From assembly GCA_947585865.1 (NCBI GenBank), contig CANPXH010000001.1, positions 121,249-185,248 on the forward strand: a stretch of 64,000 nt of DNA, read 5' to 3'. This document shows, one piece after another, positions 17,099-25,210 of this stretch. Origin of the DNA: an uncultured Clostridia bacterium. Its GTDB lineage: Bacteria; Bacillota; Clostridia; Lachnospirales; CAG-274. A program made the translations under genes and the position numbers. Position 1 is the first letter of the stretch. Every line of letters begins with the position of its first letter. The notes beneath the pieces were generated by a model. It worked only from the letters and a program-made list of their open reading frames with translations, had not been told where the DNA came from and did not search any database.

Positions 17099-17112
17099 TT
17101 AGGAGGTAAAAA

Positions 17113-18522
17113 ATGGAAGATCAATATTATTTGGGAAGAGAAAGGATAGGCAGGCTCATGGTAAAATACGCCGTGCCCTGTATTATTTCCCTTTTGGTGG
17201 GAGCACTTTACAACATAGTAGATCAAATATTCATAGCAAACGCCGATTATTTGGGTTCTTACGGAAACGCCGCCAATACGGTGGTGTTCCCTTTGACTGT
17301 GATAGCCCTTGCCGTTGCCGTAATGATAGGCGACGGCTGCTGTGCATTTGTAAGCTTGAGTCTTGGAAGCGGAGAAAATAAAAACGCAGGCGTAAGCATA
17401 GGAAATTCAATAATGCTGGCAATAGCCGTGAGCATATTTTTATCTGCTGTATATCTTTTATTCGGCGATAATATAATAATATTGTTCGGCGGCAGTGTAA
17501 ACAAAGAGACATTTCTGTATTCAAGGGAATATTTCTTTTGGATATCGCTTGGCATACCCTTCTATATGTTCGGCCAGGCTATGAATCCCATAATAAGGGC
17601 GGACGGAAGCCCCGGATTTGCCATGATCTCAACGCTGTGCGGAGCAATAACGAACATCATACTCGATCCTGTATTTATATTTGCATTCAGATGGGGAATG
17701 ATGGGGGCTGCCGTTGCAACGGTAATAGGTCAGATAGTAACAGCAGCCCTTGCGCTTTGGTATATATGCAACACAAGATCTGTCAAAATATCAAAAGACT
17801 GCTTTATATTTCACTCAGACATAATAATTCGTACTCTCACACTTGGCATATGCAGCTTTTTGTCTCAGATCTCTCTTGTTGCGGCAATGGCCGCCATAAA
17901 CAATATGATACGCAAATACGGAGCAATGGATGTTATTTTCGGTCAAGAACAGTATGCTCAGATACCTATGGCGGTCGTAGGTATCGTGATGAAATTTTTT
18001 CAGATAGTCATTTCCATAGTTGTGGGTATGGCGGCAGGCTGCATACCTATAGTCGGATATAATATGGGAGCAAAAGAAAATTGCCGTGTTAAGAAGCTGT
18101 TCACATATCTGCTTATATCGGAAGCTCTTGTGGGAGCTGCTGCCCTTGGCGCGGCGGAGCTTCTTCCCATGCGGCTCATAGCCATATTCGGCGCAGCAAA
18201 TGAGAGTATATATTATACCGAGTTTGCAATAAAAGCATTCCGTGTATATCTGTGCATGATAATATTTGCCTGTGTAAACAAGGCGGCATTTATTTTTCTT
18301 CAAGCTATGGGAAAAGCCGCTGCATCAACTGCTCTTTCCATGCTCAGGGAGATCGTATTCGGAGTAGGCTTTGCGATATTGCTTCCCGTTTTCTTCGGAC
18401 TTGACGGCGTGCTGTATTCAATGCCCATATCCGATATACTTACGGCATTCGTATCCGCAGCGGTGATAATATCCGCCTACAGACAATTATCCGACAAAAA
18501 AACATATGCCTATGAGGCATAA
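17113..18522 (+). CDS. MATE-family multidrug/cation efflux protein
   Basis: A 469-residue protein with 12 predicted membrane helices in two MatE halves (about 15-175 and 240-400). Family features include the N-terminal GRERIGRLMVKYAVPCIIS, QIFIANADYLG near 37 (family pattern D.xF(I/V)G), NPIIRADGSPGFAM near 156 and NIILDPVFIF near 181. MATE proteins export cationic drugs or metabolites using Na+ or H+ gradients. The AGGAGG ribosome site is 6 nt before the ATG. It is alone in its transcription unit and preceded by an attenuator-like leader, which suggests inducible expression. The substrate is unknown. Confidence 0.92.
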   Translation: MEDQYYLGRERIGRLMVKYAVPCIISLLVGALYNIVDQIFIANADYLGSYGNAANTVVFPLTVIALAVAVMIGDGCCAFVSLSLGSGENKNAGVSIGNSIMLAIAVSIFLSAVYLLFGDNIIILFGGSVNKETFLYSREYFFWISLGIPFYMFGQAMNPIIRADGSPGFAMISTLCGAITNIILDPVFIFAFRWGMMGAAVATVIGQIVTAALALWYICNTRSVKISKDCFIFHSDIIIRTLTLGICSFLSQISLVAAMAAINNMIRKYGAMDVIFGQEQYAQIPMAVVGIVMKFFQIVISIVVGMAAGCIPIVGYNMGAKENCRVKKLFTYLLISEALVGAAALGAAELLPMRLIAIFGAANESIYYTEFAIKAFRVYLCMIIFACVNKAAFIFLQAMGKAAASTALSMLREIVFGVGFAILLPVFFGLDGVLYSMPISDILTAFVSAAVIISAYRQLSDKKTYAYEA

Positions 18523-18546
18523 TATTTACACTGTCTTTTATATAAA

Positions 18547-18581
18547 TTCAGAGCGTGCCTATGAGATATGCACGCTCTGAA
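18547..18581. repeat. Strong inverted repeat downstream of the MATE gene
   Basis: TTCAGAGCGTGC (18547-18558) and GCACGCTCTGAA (18570-18581) are exact complements around an 11-nt loop. No clear T-run follows on the plus strand. It lies between the convergent MATE and WYL genes and probably helps terminate both. Confidence 0.6.
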
Positions 18582-18678
18582 GCCGTTATTGGCAAAATTT
18601 ATATCCTTATGTGATACGATCTGCCTTTTACATATTGCGTAGATAATGTCTGCCGTATATATCAATATCTTTTATCGG

Positions 18679-19713
18679 TCATTTCTCCACATTGTATTTA
18701 TAATATATCTCCTCTAAGTCGGCCTTTACAGTTTCTACAAAGCTTTGCGGCCCCAGTACCTTGATATGACTTGAATACTGCATGACCCAATATCTCATGG
18801 CCTGTAAATTAACATATACACTGACGCTGACCATGTCCTCCGTCTCGTCAAAAAAGCTTATATCCCTGCCGAACCAATCTATTATTGATGATATTATCTT
18901 TTTCTCGGCTTTGAATACGACCGTTGCGCTTTCCCCGGAAAACATATATACATGCTCCGCCATATGCCTTGGAAGATCAAAGCCGTTTTCAAGCCCCTTT
19001 ACTTTTTCCTTCGGCTTTGCATCCTCGTCTGTATATCTTATATTAGTTATCCTGTCTATCCTGTAATTCGATACGCTGTCATACTTGTCATAATTGCATA
19101 TCAGGTAATATCTTCCGTTTGTTGCGACCATCTGATAAGGATTGACCACATATTCCGCCGGTTTGCCGTCACTTCTTAAGCGGTAATGCAGCTTCTTGTC
19201 AACGCCATACTCATTGTAATTGAATATGACCTTTTTCTTTTTGGCGATAGCTTCGTCTAAAACTGATAATGTATAAAACAGGTCTTTATTCTCGGGCATA
19301 TTTTCGGGCAGGTTCATTATGTGTCTTGTTTTGTACGGGAAATATTCGTTTGACAGCCCCTCAAGTTTTTTAATGAGCGCTCTGCATTGAGCGTACGGTA
19401 TGTATTTTGAAAAAAGTATACTGTCTATAAGTATCCTCAGTTCTTCATCCGTAAAATTCCTGTCCATATAGAAGTCCGTAAGCATTACCTCATTTTCTTT
19501 TCTTTTGACCTCTCTGTAATTGATATCGTAGCCAAACTCAATAAGATCCATTATATTCGGCCTTATGGATTTTCTGTTGACATCCATACCGTACTTTTCA
19601 TTAAGGAGCTTAAGAATATCCGACTGGCTGAGTCTGTGATTTGCATCGGTATATTTTTTCAGTATATCAAGTATATTTATGATCAGCATTTTCTTTGGCT
19701 GTTTTGTACACAT
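18679..19713 (-). CDS. WYL-domain transcriptional regulator
   Basis: About 344 residues. The N-terminus is a DeoR-like winged helix (residues ~5-65: LIINILDILKKYTD, then RKSIRPNIMDLIEFG). The WYL domain lies at about 150-235 (VVNPYQMVATNGRYYLICNY with the RIDRITNI strand), and a WCX-like C-terminal extension follows to the end. WYL regulators sense small ligands or nucleic-acid-type signals and often act locally. ATG 19713 has GAGGTGAT 4-8 nt upstream and is preferred to GTG 19722. TTGACG lies about 65 nt upstream, and ATTGTA/TACAAT half-sites lie between it and the gene, which could indicate autoregulation. The target is not evident from the neighbours. Confidence 0.85.
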   Translation of the reverse strand: MCTKQPKKMLIINILDILKKYTDANHRLSQSDILKLLNEKYGMDVNRKSIRPNIMDLIEFGYDINYREVKRKENEVMLTDFYMDRNFTDEELRILIDSILFSKYIPYAQCRALIKKLEGLSNEYFPYKTRHIMNLPENMPENKDLFYTLSVLDEAIAKKKKVIFNYNEYGVDKKLHYRLRSDGKPAEYVVNPYQMVATNGRYYLICNYDKYDSVSNYRIDRITNIRYTDEDAKPKEKVKGLENGFDLPRHMAEHVYMFSGESATVVFKAEKKIISSIIDWFGRDISFFDETEDMVSVSVYVNLQAMRYWVMQYSSHIKVLGPQSFVETVKADLEEIYYKYNVEK

Positions 19714-19925
19714 GATCATCACCTCATAAAAATTGTATCATATATACGGTACTATTACAATCGTCAAAGGTATGTTTTGACCATATTTGATATCTTTATC
19801 CCGGCAAACAAATATGCACCTCCTTTTTTTATTATTGTGCCTGCACTGTTTGGAGAAAGCCAAGGCTTTTCCCGATATGTATTTTATCATAGCCTATGGT
19901 ACATTTTATGGACATACAAGCTTCA

Positions 19926-19969
19926 AAATAAAAAAGGCACAGGCATAAATATGCGCTTGTGCCTTTTAT
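19926..19969 (-). terminator. Intrinsic terminator after the lipoprotein gene
   Basis: AAAAGGCACAAGCGC and its near-complement flank a short A/T loop, followed on the minus strand by TTTTTTATTTT. It lies 10 nt downstream of the lipoprotein stop codon. Confidence 0.75.
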
Positions 19970-19978
19970 CCGTATATT

Positions 19979-21034
19979 TCAGCGTTTTTCTCCCTTTCCC
20001 AAATATATCCTCTTTCTTTCTCTATCCACGGTATAATCCGTAAGTCTCTTTAAATTGCTGTACTGCGTATTGTTATCCTCAGCATCTGTGAGCAATGCAG
20101 TATTGTCGGTAACTAAGACCGCATCTCCTATGGCATAGCCCATACAATGTGTATCATTGTAATATCTTGCTTCGGGAATGGCGGAAACGACCTTTCCGTA
20201 AGTATCCATTATTTGTCGGCTTTCCGAAAGTCTTGAACTGTACGCCCGCCTGCCATCCTTTTGCCTGCTTATGCTTATATAATTTATGGCAATAATATTG
20301 CTCTTTTCCGCCACAAGAGAATATATATTTTCTATTTCATTGCAAGCCTCTTCTATGGCATAGTTGCATTTGTCATCTGTAAATACGGGAACGGCTATGT
20401 TGAGCATTATGGGCATATCCTTGTACATCGAGCAAAGCCTTTGTATATTTTCATATTCGGAATCTATCGTTCCGTTGCTCATGCTTTCAAAGGCATTTAT
20501 GGCTATACGCTCGGCAGCTTCGGGAATAGCGCAGCCTTCCCTGTCCGCATCAAAGCCGTATATGATATCCGCCTTGGGAGCATAGCCTTTGAAAATACTG
20601 CTGTGGCTGTTGTATCTGTCCGTATCGTCATTATAATCAAGTTCTATATATACGGGCAGATCCAGACTGGCGCATATTTCCGCTATGGAATGTACCTGTT
20701 CGTATTCATTTTCTTCATTAAGCACGAGCATGGGCGTTTTTCCCTTGGCGTAGCAATTTACAACAAAGCTCATGGGAAAATCCTCACCCTTTTTTATATA
20801 GTAAATATATATGTCGTTTTCCGCCTGTATCTCTTTTTCAAAGCTGTCTATTTCGTTGTATGGCATATCTTCTTGTATATAAGCTCCGCTCATACATTTT
20901 TCATTTTCATCACACACCGCTTCGGCGCAAATGGTATAAGGCGTTATTCCCAAAGGCGTGTGTGCAGCTTCTTCTTTACTGCTAGTACAGCCAAACATCA
21001 GAATACACAATATGGATACAAGCAGCTTTTTCAT
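19979..21034 (-). CDS. Lipoprotein of unknown function, possible TIM-barrel domain
   Basis: A 351-residue protein with a lipoprotein signal (lipobox MFGCTSS, Cys at 16). The rest alternates short beta strands and helices: MLVLNEENEYE; LPVYIELDYND; ADIIYGFDAD; MPIMLNIAVPVF; IIAINYISISRQ. This is the pattern of a (beta/alpha)8 barrel such as GH26- or GH18-like domains, but I cannot name the family or place a catalytic pair with confidence. It follows recU by 2 nt in a QueG-RecU-lipoprotein operon and is followed by a terminator. The role is unknown. Confidence 0.6.
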   Translation of the reverse strand: MKKLLVSILCILMFGCTSSKEEAAHTPLGITPYTICAEAVCDENEKCMSGAYIQEDMPYNEIDSFEKEIQAENDIYIYYIKKGEDFPMSFVVNCYAKGKTPMLVLNEENEYEQVHSIAEICASLDLPVYIELDYNDDTDRYNSHSSIFKGYAPKADIIYGFDADREGCAIPEAAERIAINAFESMSNGTIDSEYENIQRLCSMYKDMPIMLNIAVPVFTDDKCNYAIEEACNEIENIYSLVAEKSNIIAINYISISRQKDGRRAYSSRLSESRQIMDTYGKVVSAIPEARYYNDTHCMGYAIGDAVLVTDNTALLTDAEDNNTQYSNLKRLTDYTVDRERKRIYLGKGEKR

Positions 21035-21036
21035 AT

Positions 21037-21567
21037 CTATTCCTCCGCAAGGTATGTGTTTACGGCCTCCAAATAGTGGACCGGGCAGCCGTTTTTATTA
21101 TGTACTCTGTATTTTTCCTCAAAGGCAGTGTATGGTATAGACTTTCTTCCTCCCTCCCGTGCTCCGTTCCAATATTTTTCAAGCACCTCAAAGGGCAAAA
21201 AGTAATATTCTTCTTTATCCTGACAATGTACCAGCAGGAATGAAACGCCCCCGTGTTTTTTAAATTCACGCATAAATTCTATTTGATGTTCGTGTACGTT
21301 TTGAAGGGGAAGCCTGCCTTGATTTGTTTCCTTTGCGTCAAAGCATATCGGTATTCCCTGCGCCGCACCGATATAATCTATAGTCGACTTGCTGTCAAAA
21401 TACGCAAGGGTGATAACGTTTTTGCTTTTATCCAATTTCATGGGAGTAATAGGCGTAGGTATTTTCTGTATTATAGCCAGATCTCTTTCTTTATATACCT
21501 TGTTGGTCATATTGATCATATCCTCAAAGGCACTGCCTCTTAATCCTCTTGTATTCCAATAGCCCAT
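21037..21567 (-). CDS. recU: Holliday junction resolvase RecU
   Basis: A 176-residue protein. The N-terminus GYWNTRGLRGSAFEDMINMTN and the segment IQKIPTPITPMK match RecU, as does the nuclease core with DSKSTIDYIG (near 61) and CFDAKET (near 76; the D...E-x-K site reads D..AKE). RecU cleaves Holliday junctions during recombination repair and chromosome segregation. In many Firmicutes recU is beside a penicillin-binding protein gene; here it sits between queG and a lipoprotein gene. The start at 21567 is supported by AAAGGAGAG 5 nt upstream; the frame extends seven codons further without such a site. The length is normal to slightly short for the family. Confidence 0.85.
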   Translation of the reverse strand: MGYWNTRGLRGSAFEDMINMTNKVYKERDLAIIQKIPTPITPMKLDKSKNVITLAYFDSKSTIDYIGAAQGIPICFDAKETNQGRLPLQNVHEHQIEFMREFKKHGGVSFLLVHCQDKEEYYFLPFEVLEKYWNGAREGGRKSIPYTAFEEKYRVHNKNGCPVHYLEAVNTYLAEE

Positions 21568-21569
21568 AT

Positions 21570-22550
21570 TTATCTCTCCTTTATACATTTCAGCGCATAC
21601 TCGGCCGCCGCTCTTATATCTTCCCTGCTGTCCTCGGCAAATCTTTTTATGATATCTTCCCTGTCGGCCTTCATATTGCCAAGGGCAATAAGTGCATTTC
21701 TTTGCAGCGTTCTTCTGCCTCTCCAGCCTGCCGCCGTAGGCTTGTATATTCTTTTGAATTCCTTATCGCTCATATTCAGCAGTTCTTCTATATTGGGATA
21801 TGCATATTCACTGTAGGCTCTCTTGTATCCCGTATTTTTAGGACAGACCCTTTGGCATACATCACAGCCGTATATCTGAATGCCCAATGCCTTGCTTTCT
21901 TCATAACTGAGTACGCCCTTTTTTTGAGTGATATATGATATACATTTTTCATAGCGGAATGTGCCGTTATCAAAAGCATTTCCCGGGCATGAGCCTATGC
22001 ACTTGCCGCAGCCTGTACAAACATCCTCATCTTTATTTGCAATAGGGGCATCCCATTTTTCATATTCCACATCGGTAAGCATATAGCCTATGAAAAACAT
22101 ACTTCCTATGTCACGGTTTATAACGCTTAGGTTTTTGCCGACCGTTCCCAAGCCGCATCTCACGGCTACCTCTCTGTCTGCAAGAGGCCCCGTATCGGAA
22201 AATATCATTGTGCTGTGATCCTCCAGCAATTCGTTTTTTATTATCTCCAGCTTTTCCTTTATTACACGGTGGTAATCCTTGCCCACAGCTCCGGATGATA
22301 TGTTCCCCCTGTATTTGCCGTCGTCTATACTGTCATATATAACGTTATATGACGATCCCACAGCCACAAGGCTCTTAACGGCAGGCATAGTTACAGAAGG
22401 CTCTGTCCTTTCCTCTATACTGTAGGCTGTGAAGGGAACTGCGGTATATCTGAGTCTTTCTCTGAGAGCGTAAAACGGCTCTGCATTTCCCACGCCCGCT
22501 ATTATATTTTCTCTTTTTGCTATAGCTTGCAGTTTGTCATACATTGTCAT
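21570..22550 (-). CDS. queG: Epoxyqueuosine reductase QueG
   Basis: A 326-residue protein. It has two 4Fe-4S clusters, CTGCGKCIGSCPGNAF near residue 175 and CDVCQRVCPKN near 227, and the corrinoid-dependent reductase fold before them (GLGTVGKNL near 133). A HEAT-like C-terminal region has LQRNALIALGNM near 285 and AAAEYALKCI at the end. QueG reduces epoxyqueuosine to queuosine, the last step of tRNA wobble-base modification. It is the first gene of a three-gene minus-strand unit with recU and the lipoprotein gene. No queuosine-synthesis partner is adjacent. Confidence 0.9.
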   Translation of the reverse strand: MTMYDKLQAIAKRENIIAGVGNAEPFYALRERLRYTAVPFTAYSIEERTEPSVTMPAVKSLVAVGSSYNVIYDSIDDGKYRGNISSGAVGKDYHRVIKEKLEIIKNELLEDHSTMIFSDTGPLADREVAVRCGLGTVGKNLSVINRDIGSMFFIGYMLTDVEYEKWDAPIANKDEDVCTGCGKCIGSCPGNAFDNGTFRYEKCISYITQKKGVLSYEESKALGIQIYGCDVCQRVCPKNTGYKRAYSEYAYPNIEELLNMSDKEFKRIYKPTAAGWRGRRTLQRNALIALGNMKADREDIIKRFAEDSREDIRAAAEYALKCIKER

Positions 22551-22607
22551 ACTATCACCTTAAAGATATTCTAACACATTTTTAATCAAAATGTAATCAT
22601 TTTCTAC

Positions 22608-22636
22608 TTGCAATAGAAACATTTATACCTTATAAT
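22608..22636 (+). promoter_or_regulatory. Sigma-A-type promoter of the LysM-G5 gene
   Basis: TTGCAA (22608-22613), 17 bp, TATAAT (22631-22636), with the start codon about 60 nt downstream. Confidence 0.75.
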
Positions 22637-22696
22637 TATAAACTGTAAAATATTCGGAATACAATAATCGATAAACATAGATAAGGAGTGTGCGTA

Positions 22697-23824
22697 ATGC
22701 CGCCTGTAAACAGAACCAACAAGCCTCTCAGGTTTAAGGAAAGATCATCAAAGCCAATGATATTTCCTCTTCAGCCCGATAATATATCAAGCGCTTATAC
22801 AAAAAGCAAAAGACGCCGTGTAAACGGCAAGTCCGTTATAATATTAATAATACTTATCATCGCTGCCATACTATGCGCATATATGGCGCTTTATAAAAAT
22901 GCCCTTGCGATCATGGTGAACGGCGAAACGGTAGGCTGTATAAAAGATATGAAGACCACCGAGGATGAACTTAACGCACTTATTTTGGCAAAGCTTAAGG
23001 AAAGTGCGGGAAATAATCTGGAGATCACGGATACCATAACGCTCAAGCCTGTAAATTCACTTTTCAGAAATGTATCCAAAAATACCGAGCAGGTAATATC
23101 CGATGTATGCAGTACCGTAAAATATAAGCAGGAGGCAACTACCATACTTGTAGAGGGCAAGGAAATGGCGATCGTGTCAAATGTGGAAAGCGCAAGAGAG
23201 GTGCTGCAGACGATACTGGATAAATACGTATGTCCTGCCGGCACTTCAGAGCCTCAGTTTGCTGTAAAGATAAACACAGGAACTACATTTGTAGATTCCG
23301 ATGAGGTAAGCAGTGTAGATGAAGCGGTGGCTCTTCTCAACACTACCAAAACCGTTGAAAGAGAACACACCGTTGTAAAAGACGAAAGCTTCGGCGGCAT
23401 TGCTTCTATGGCAGGAATGACCGAAAGTGAGCTTCTTGCTGCAAATCCTTCCATAACCAATGAGACAAAGACCAATTTACAGATCGGTCAGAAAATAAAA
23501 ACAATATCAACCGTTCCTACCCTTGCAATAAGGACATTTAAGGTAACGACACAAACGCAGGAAATACCTTATCAGACCGTTACGCAGGAAAACAATTCTC
23601 AGCCTTCATCCTATTCCAGGGTAAGGCAAGAGGGTAAAAACGGAAAAAAAGAGGTCACTACCAAAACGCCTTTTATAAACGGCGAACAGGCAGGCGATCC
23701 CGTAACTTCAGAAAATATTATTGAAAAGCCTGTGAACAAGATCGTTGAGATCGGCACATATGTTCCCAGAAGCACAAGCAGCAGCACCGAAGATGATGAC
23801 AGCTCATCGGAATCCGATGAGTAA
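22697..23824 (+). CDS. Membrane-anchored LysM and G5 domain cell-wall protein
   Basis: A 375-residue protein. A basic cytosolic N-terminus of about 45 residues is followed by one membrane helix (about 48-68, VIILIILIIAAILCAYMALY). It then has an extracellular YabE/DUF348-like region, a LysM domain (about 220-270, HTVVKDESFGGIASMAGMT then NLQIGQKIKTI), a G5 domain (about 275-355) and an acidic Ser-rich tail. Related Clostridia proteins usually end in an M23 or 3D peptidase; that domain is absent here and no frameshifted remnant is visible after 23824. It probably binds peptidoglycan. ATG 22697 has AGGAG 8 nt upstream; the frame also contains a GTG at 22688. Confidence 0.8.
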   Translation: MPPVNRTNKPLRFKERSSKPMIFPLQPDNISSAYTKSKRRRVNGKSVIILIILIIAAILCAYMALYKNALAIMVNGETVGCIKDMKTTEDELNALILAKLKESAGNNLEITDTITLKPVNSLFRNVSKNTEQVISDVCSTVKYKQEATTILVEGKEMAIVSNVESAREVLQTILDKYVCPAGTSEPQFAVKINTGTTFVDSDEVSSVDEAVALLNTTKTVEREHTVVKDESFGGIASMAGMTESELLAANPSITNETKTNLQIGQKIKTISTVPTLAIRTFKVTTQTQEIPYQTVTQENNSQPSSYSRVRQEGKNGKKEVTTKTPFINGEQAGDPVTSENIIEKPVNKIVEIGTYVPRSTSSSTEDDDSSSESDE

Positions 23825-23909
23825 ACAGGATATCTCGGCTCTTAAGTATTTTGCCCCATAGCGTGGCAAAACACAAGGGAGCGGCAAATACATCCAAATA
23901 AAAATAATT

Positions 23910-23952
23910 GTGCGGTATCGAATATATATATCGATAACCGCACTCTTTTTTA
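23910..23952. terminator. Bidirectional intrinsic terminator
   Basis: GTGCGGTATCGA (23910-23921) pairs with TCGATAACCGCAC (23931-23943), followed by CTTTTTT on the plus strand. It lies between the convergent LysM-G5 and radical SAM genes. A smaller hairpin (TTTTGCC/GGCAAAA) is at 23849-23871. Confidence 0.8.
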
Positions 23953-23982
23953 TATCCCACGGGCATCCGCCTGTTATTTTGC

Positions 23983-24879
23983 CTACAGACCCTTGCCGTC
24001 AAAATTCGGTATAAAGCTTTCCTCTGCTGTATCTCCTTCTTGTATAAAGCCATTTTCCACACCCAATGATATTGCATGATCCACAAGAGCGGCATACTCC
24101 TTTTCACTCACCTTGCTGTTAAGCTCGGTAATATCGGTAAATTTCCTTACGGGTGTGTACTGATTCATAAGACTTATATATACAGAATTTCCGTAATTTT
24201 TGTAGATATGTTCCACAACAGCCTTGGCATTTTCAAGCTGTGTCGGCAAAAGCAGATGCCTCACTATAACGCCCTTTTGCATAATGCCGCTGCTGTCGAA
24301 CACCGCTTTGCCTTGCTGACGTACCATTTCCGCAAGCGCCTTCTTTGCAATATAAGGATAATCCTCGGCATTGGAATATTTTTTTGCAAGCATGGGATCC
24401 ATATATTTGATATCCGTAAGATATATGTCCACTGTTTCTTCCAATGCCTTAAGTGTTTCGGTATTTTCATATCCGCTGCAATTATAGACTATCGGTATCG
24501 TCAATCCCCTTTTTCGTGCTTTACCTACAGCTTCTATTATATCAAGGCTGTAATGAGTGGGGGTGACCAGATTTATGTTCAGCGCACCCTTTTCCTGCAA
24601 ATTTAAAAATATTTCCGAAAGCCTTTCCAAGCTTATGCTTTTGCCCCTTTGCATATTTGCTATATCATAATTTTGACAATATACGCATCTTAGAGGACAA
24701 CCGCAAAAAAATACGGTTCCCGATCCGCTTTTGCCTGATATGCACGGCTCTTCCCAATAATGCAGAGCTGCTCTTGCGCAGTATATTTTGTTGTCCGCTC
24801 CGCAGTAGCCTCTGTGACCGTTTGCTCTGTCAGCGCCGCACTTTCTCGGACACATCGTACAGCCGTTTTTATTTTCCAT
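23983..24879 (-). CDS. Radical SAM protein of the pyruvate formate-lyase activating enzyme-like family
   Basis: A 298-residue protein. The radical SAM cluster motif is CPLRCVYC near residue 60 (C-x3-C-x2-C). A further Cys-rich N-terminus, CTMCPRKCGADRANGHRGYC, occupies residues 7-26. After it come IVYNCSGYENTETL (near 130) and DIYLTDIKYMDP (near 150), typical of the PflA-like/AmmeMemoRadiSam-related group (COG1313). Such proteins form a 5'-deoxyadenosyl radical, but this subgroup's substrate is unknown. No glycyl radical enzyme gene is nearby. It appears to be a single-gene unit. Confidence 0.85.
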   Translation of the reverse strand: MENKNGCTMCPRKCGADRANGHRGYCGADNKIYCARAALHYWEEPCISGKSGSGTVFFCGCPLRCVYCQNYDIANMQRGKSISLERLSEIFLNLQEKGALNINLVTPTHYSLDIIEAVGKARKRGLTIPIVYNCSGYENTETLKALEETVDIYLTDIKYMDPMLAKKYSNAEDYPYIAKKALAEMVRQQGKAVFDSSGIMQKGVIVRHLLLPTQLENAKAVVEHIYKNYGNSVYISLMNQYTPVRKFTDITELNSKVSEKEYAALVDHAISLGVENGFIQEGDTAEESFIPNFDGKGL

Positions 24880-25059
24880 AATATTTTACCCTTCAGTGAG
24901 AAATATTTCCGTCTCTTGCAAATGCCTGTAAGCGATCTGCATATTATTCGCCTGAGACCGACGCCATATTTTTATAAGATGATCATGCATTGCCTACAGT
25001 TTATTGTCGTATACTTTATTTGCTTGTGGATCAAATTGTTCAAAAAAAGCAGATTTTTC

Positions 25060-25088
25060 TTGACCTTTGGAGCCAAAAAGTGTATACT
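25060..25088 (+). promoter_or_regulatory. Promoter of the tRNA-Pro gene
   Basis: TTGACC (25060-25065), 17 bp, TATACT (25083-25088), 8 bp before the tRNA. Confidence 0.8.
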
Positions 25089-25096
25089 ATCACTAT

Positions 25097-25170
25097 CGGG
25101 GTATAGCGTAGCTTGGTAGCGCGCAGCGTTCGGGACGCTGAGGTCGCAGGTTCAAATCCTGTTGCCCCGA
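25097..25170 (+). tRNA. tRNA-Pro (anticodon CGG)
   Basis: The 74-nt cloverleaf has a 7-bp acceptor CGGGGTA/TGCCCCG (one G-U pair), a D arm with AGCTTGGTAGC, an anticodon stem CAGCG/CGCTG with loop TTCGGGA (anticodon CGG, reading CCG), and a T arm GCAGG-TTCAAAT-CCTGT. The discriminator base is A and CCA is not encoded. It is an isolated tRNA gene with its own promoter and terminator. Confidence 0.95.
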
Positions 25171-25176
25171 CTTATT

Positions 25177-25206
25177 CGGAGCAGACTTTGCCTGCTCCGT
25201 TTTTTA
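25177..25206 (+). terminator. Terminator of tRNA-Pro
   Basis: CGGAGCAG (25177-25184) pairs with CTGCTCCG (25192-25199), followed by TTTTTT. It ends just before the convergent Dus gene. Confidence 0.9.
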
Positions 25207-25210
25207 TGTA

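Noticed and set aside
17538..18303. Long open frames overlapping the MATE gene on both strands
   Set aside because: His/Cys/Tyr-rich translations without domains; the MATE frame has clear family motifs and a ribosome site.
20261..21076. 271-codon plus-strand frame opposite the lipoprotein gene
   Set aside because: Aromatic-rich reverse-complement artefact; the minus-strand frame has a lipobox, operon context and terminator.
25097..25170. tRNA-Pro as the attachment site of an integrated element
   Set aside because: No integrase or repeated tRNA 3' end was found near it; it is followed directly by its terminator and the dus gene.
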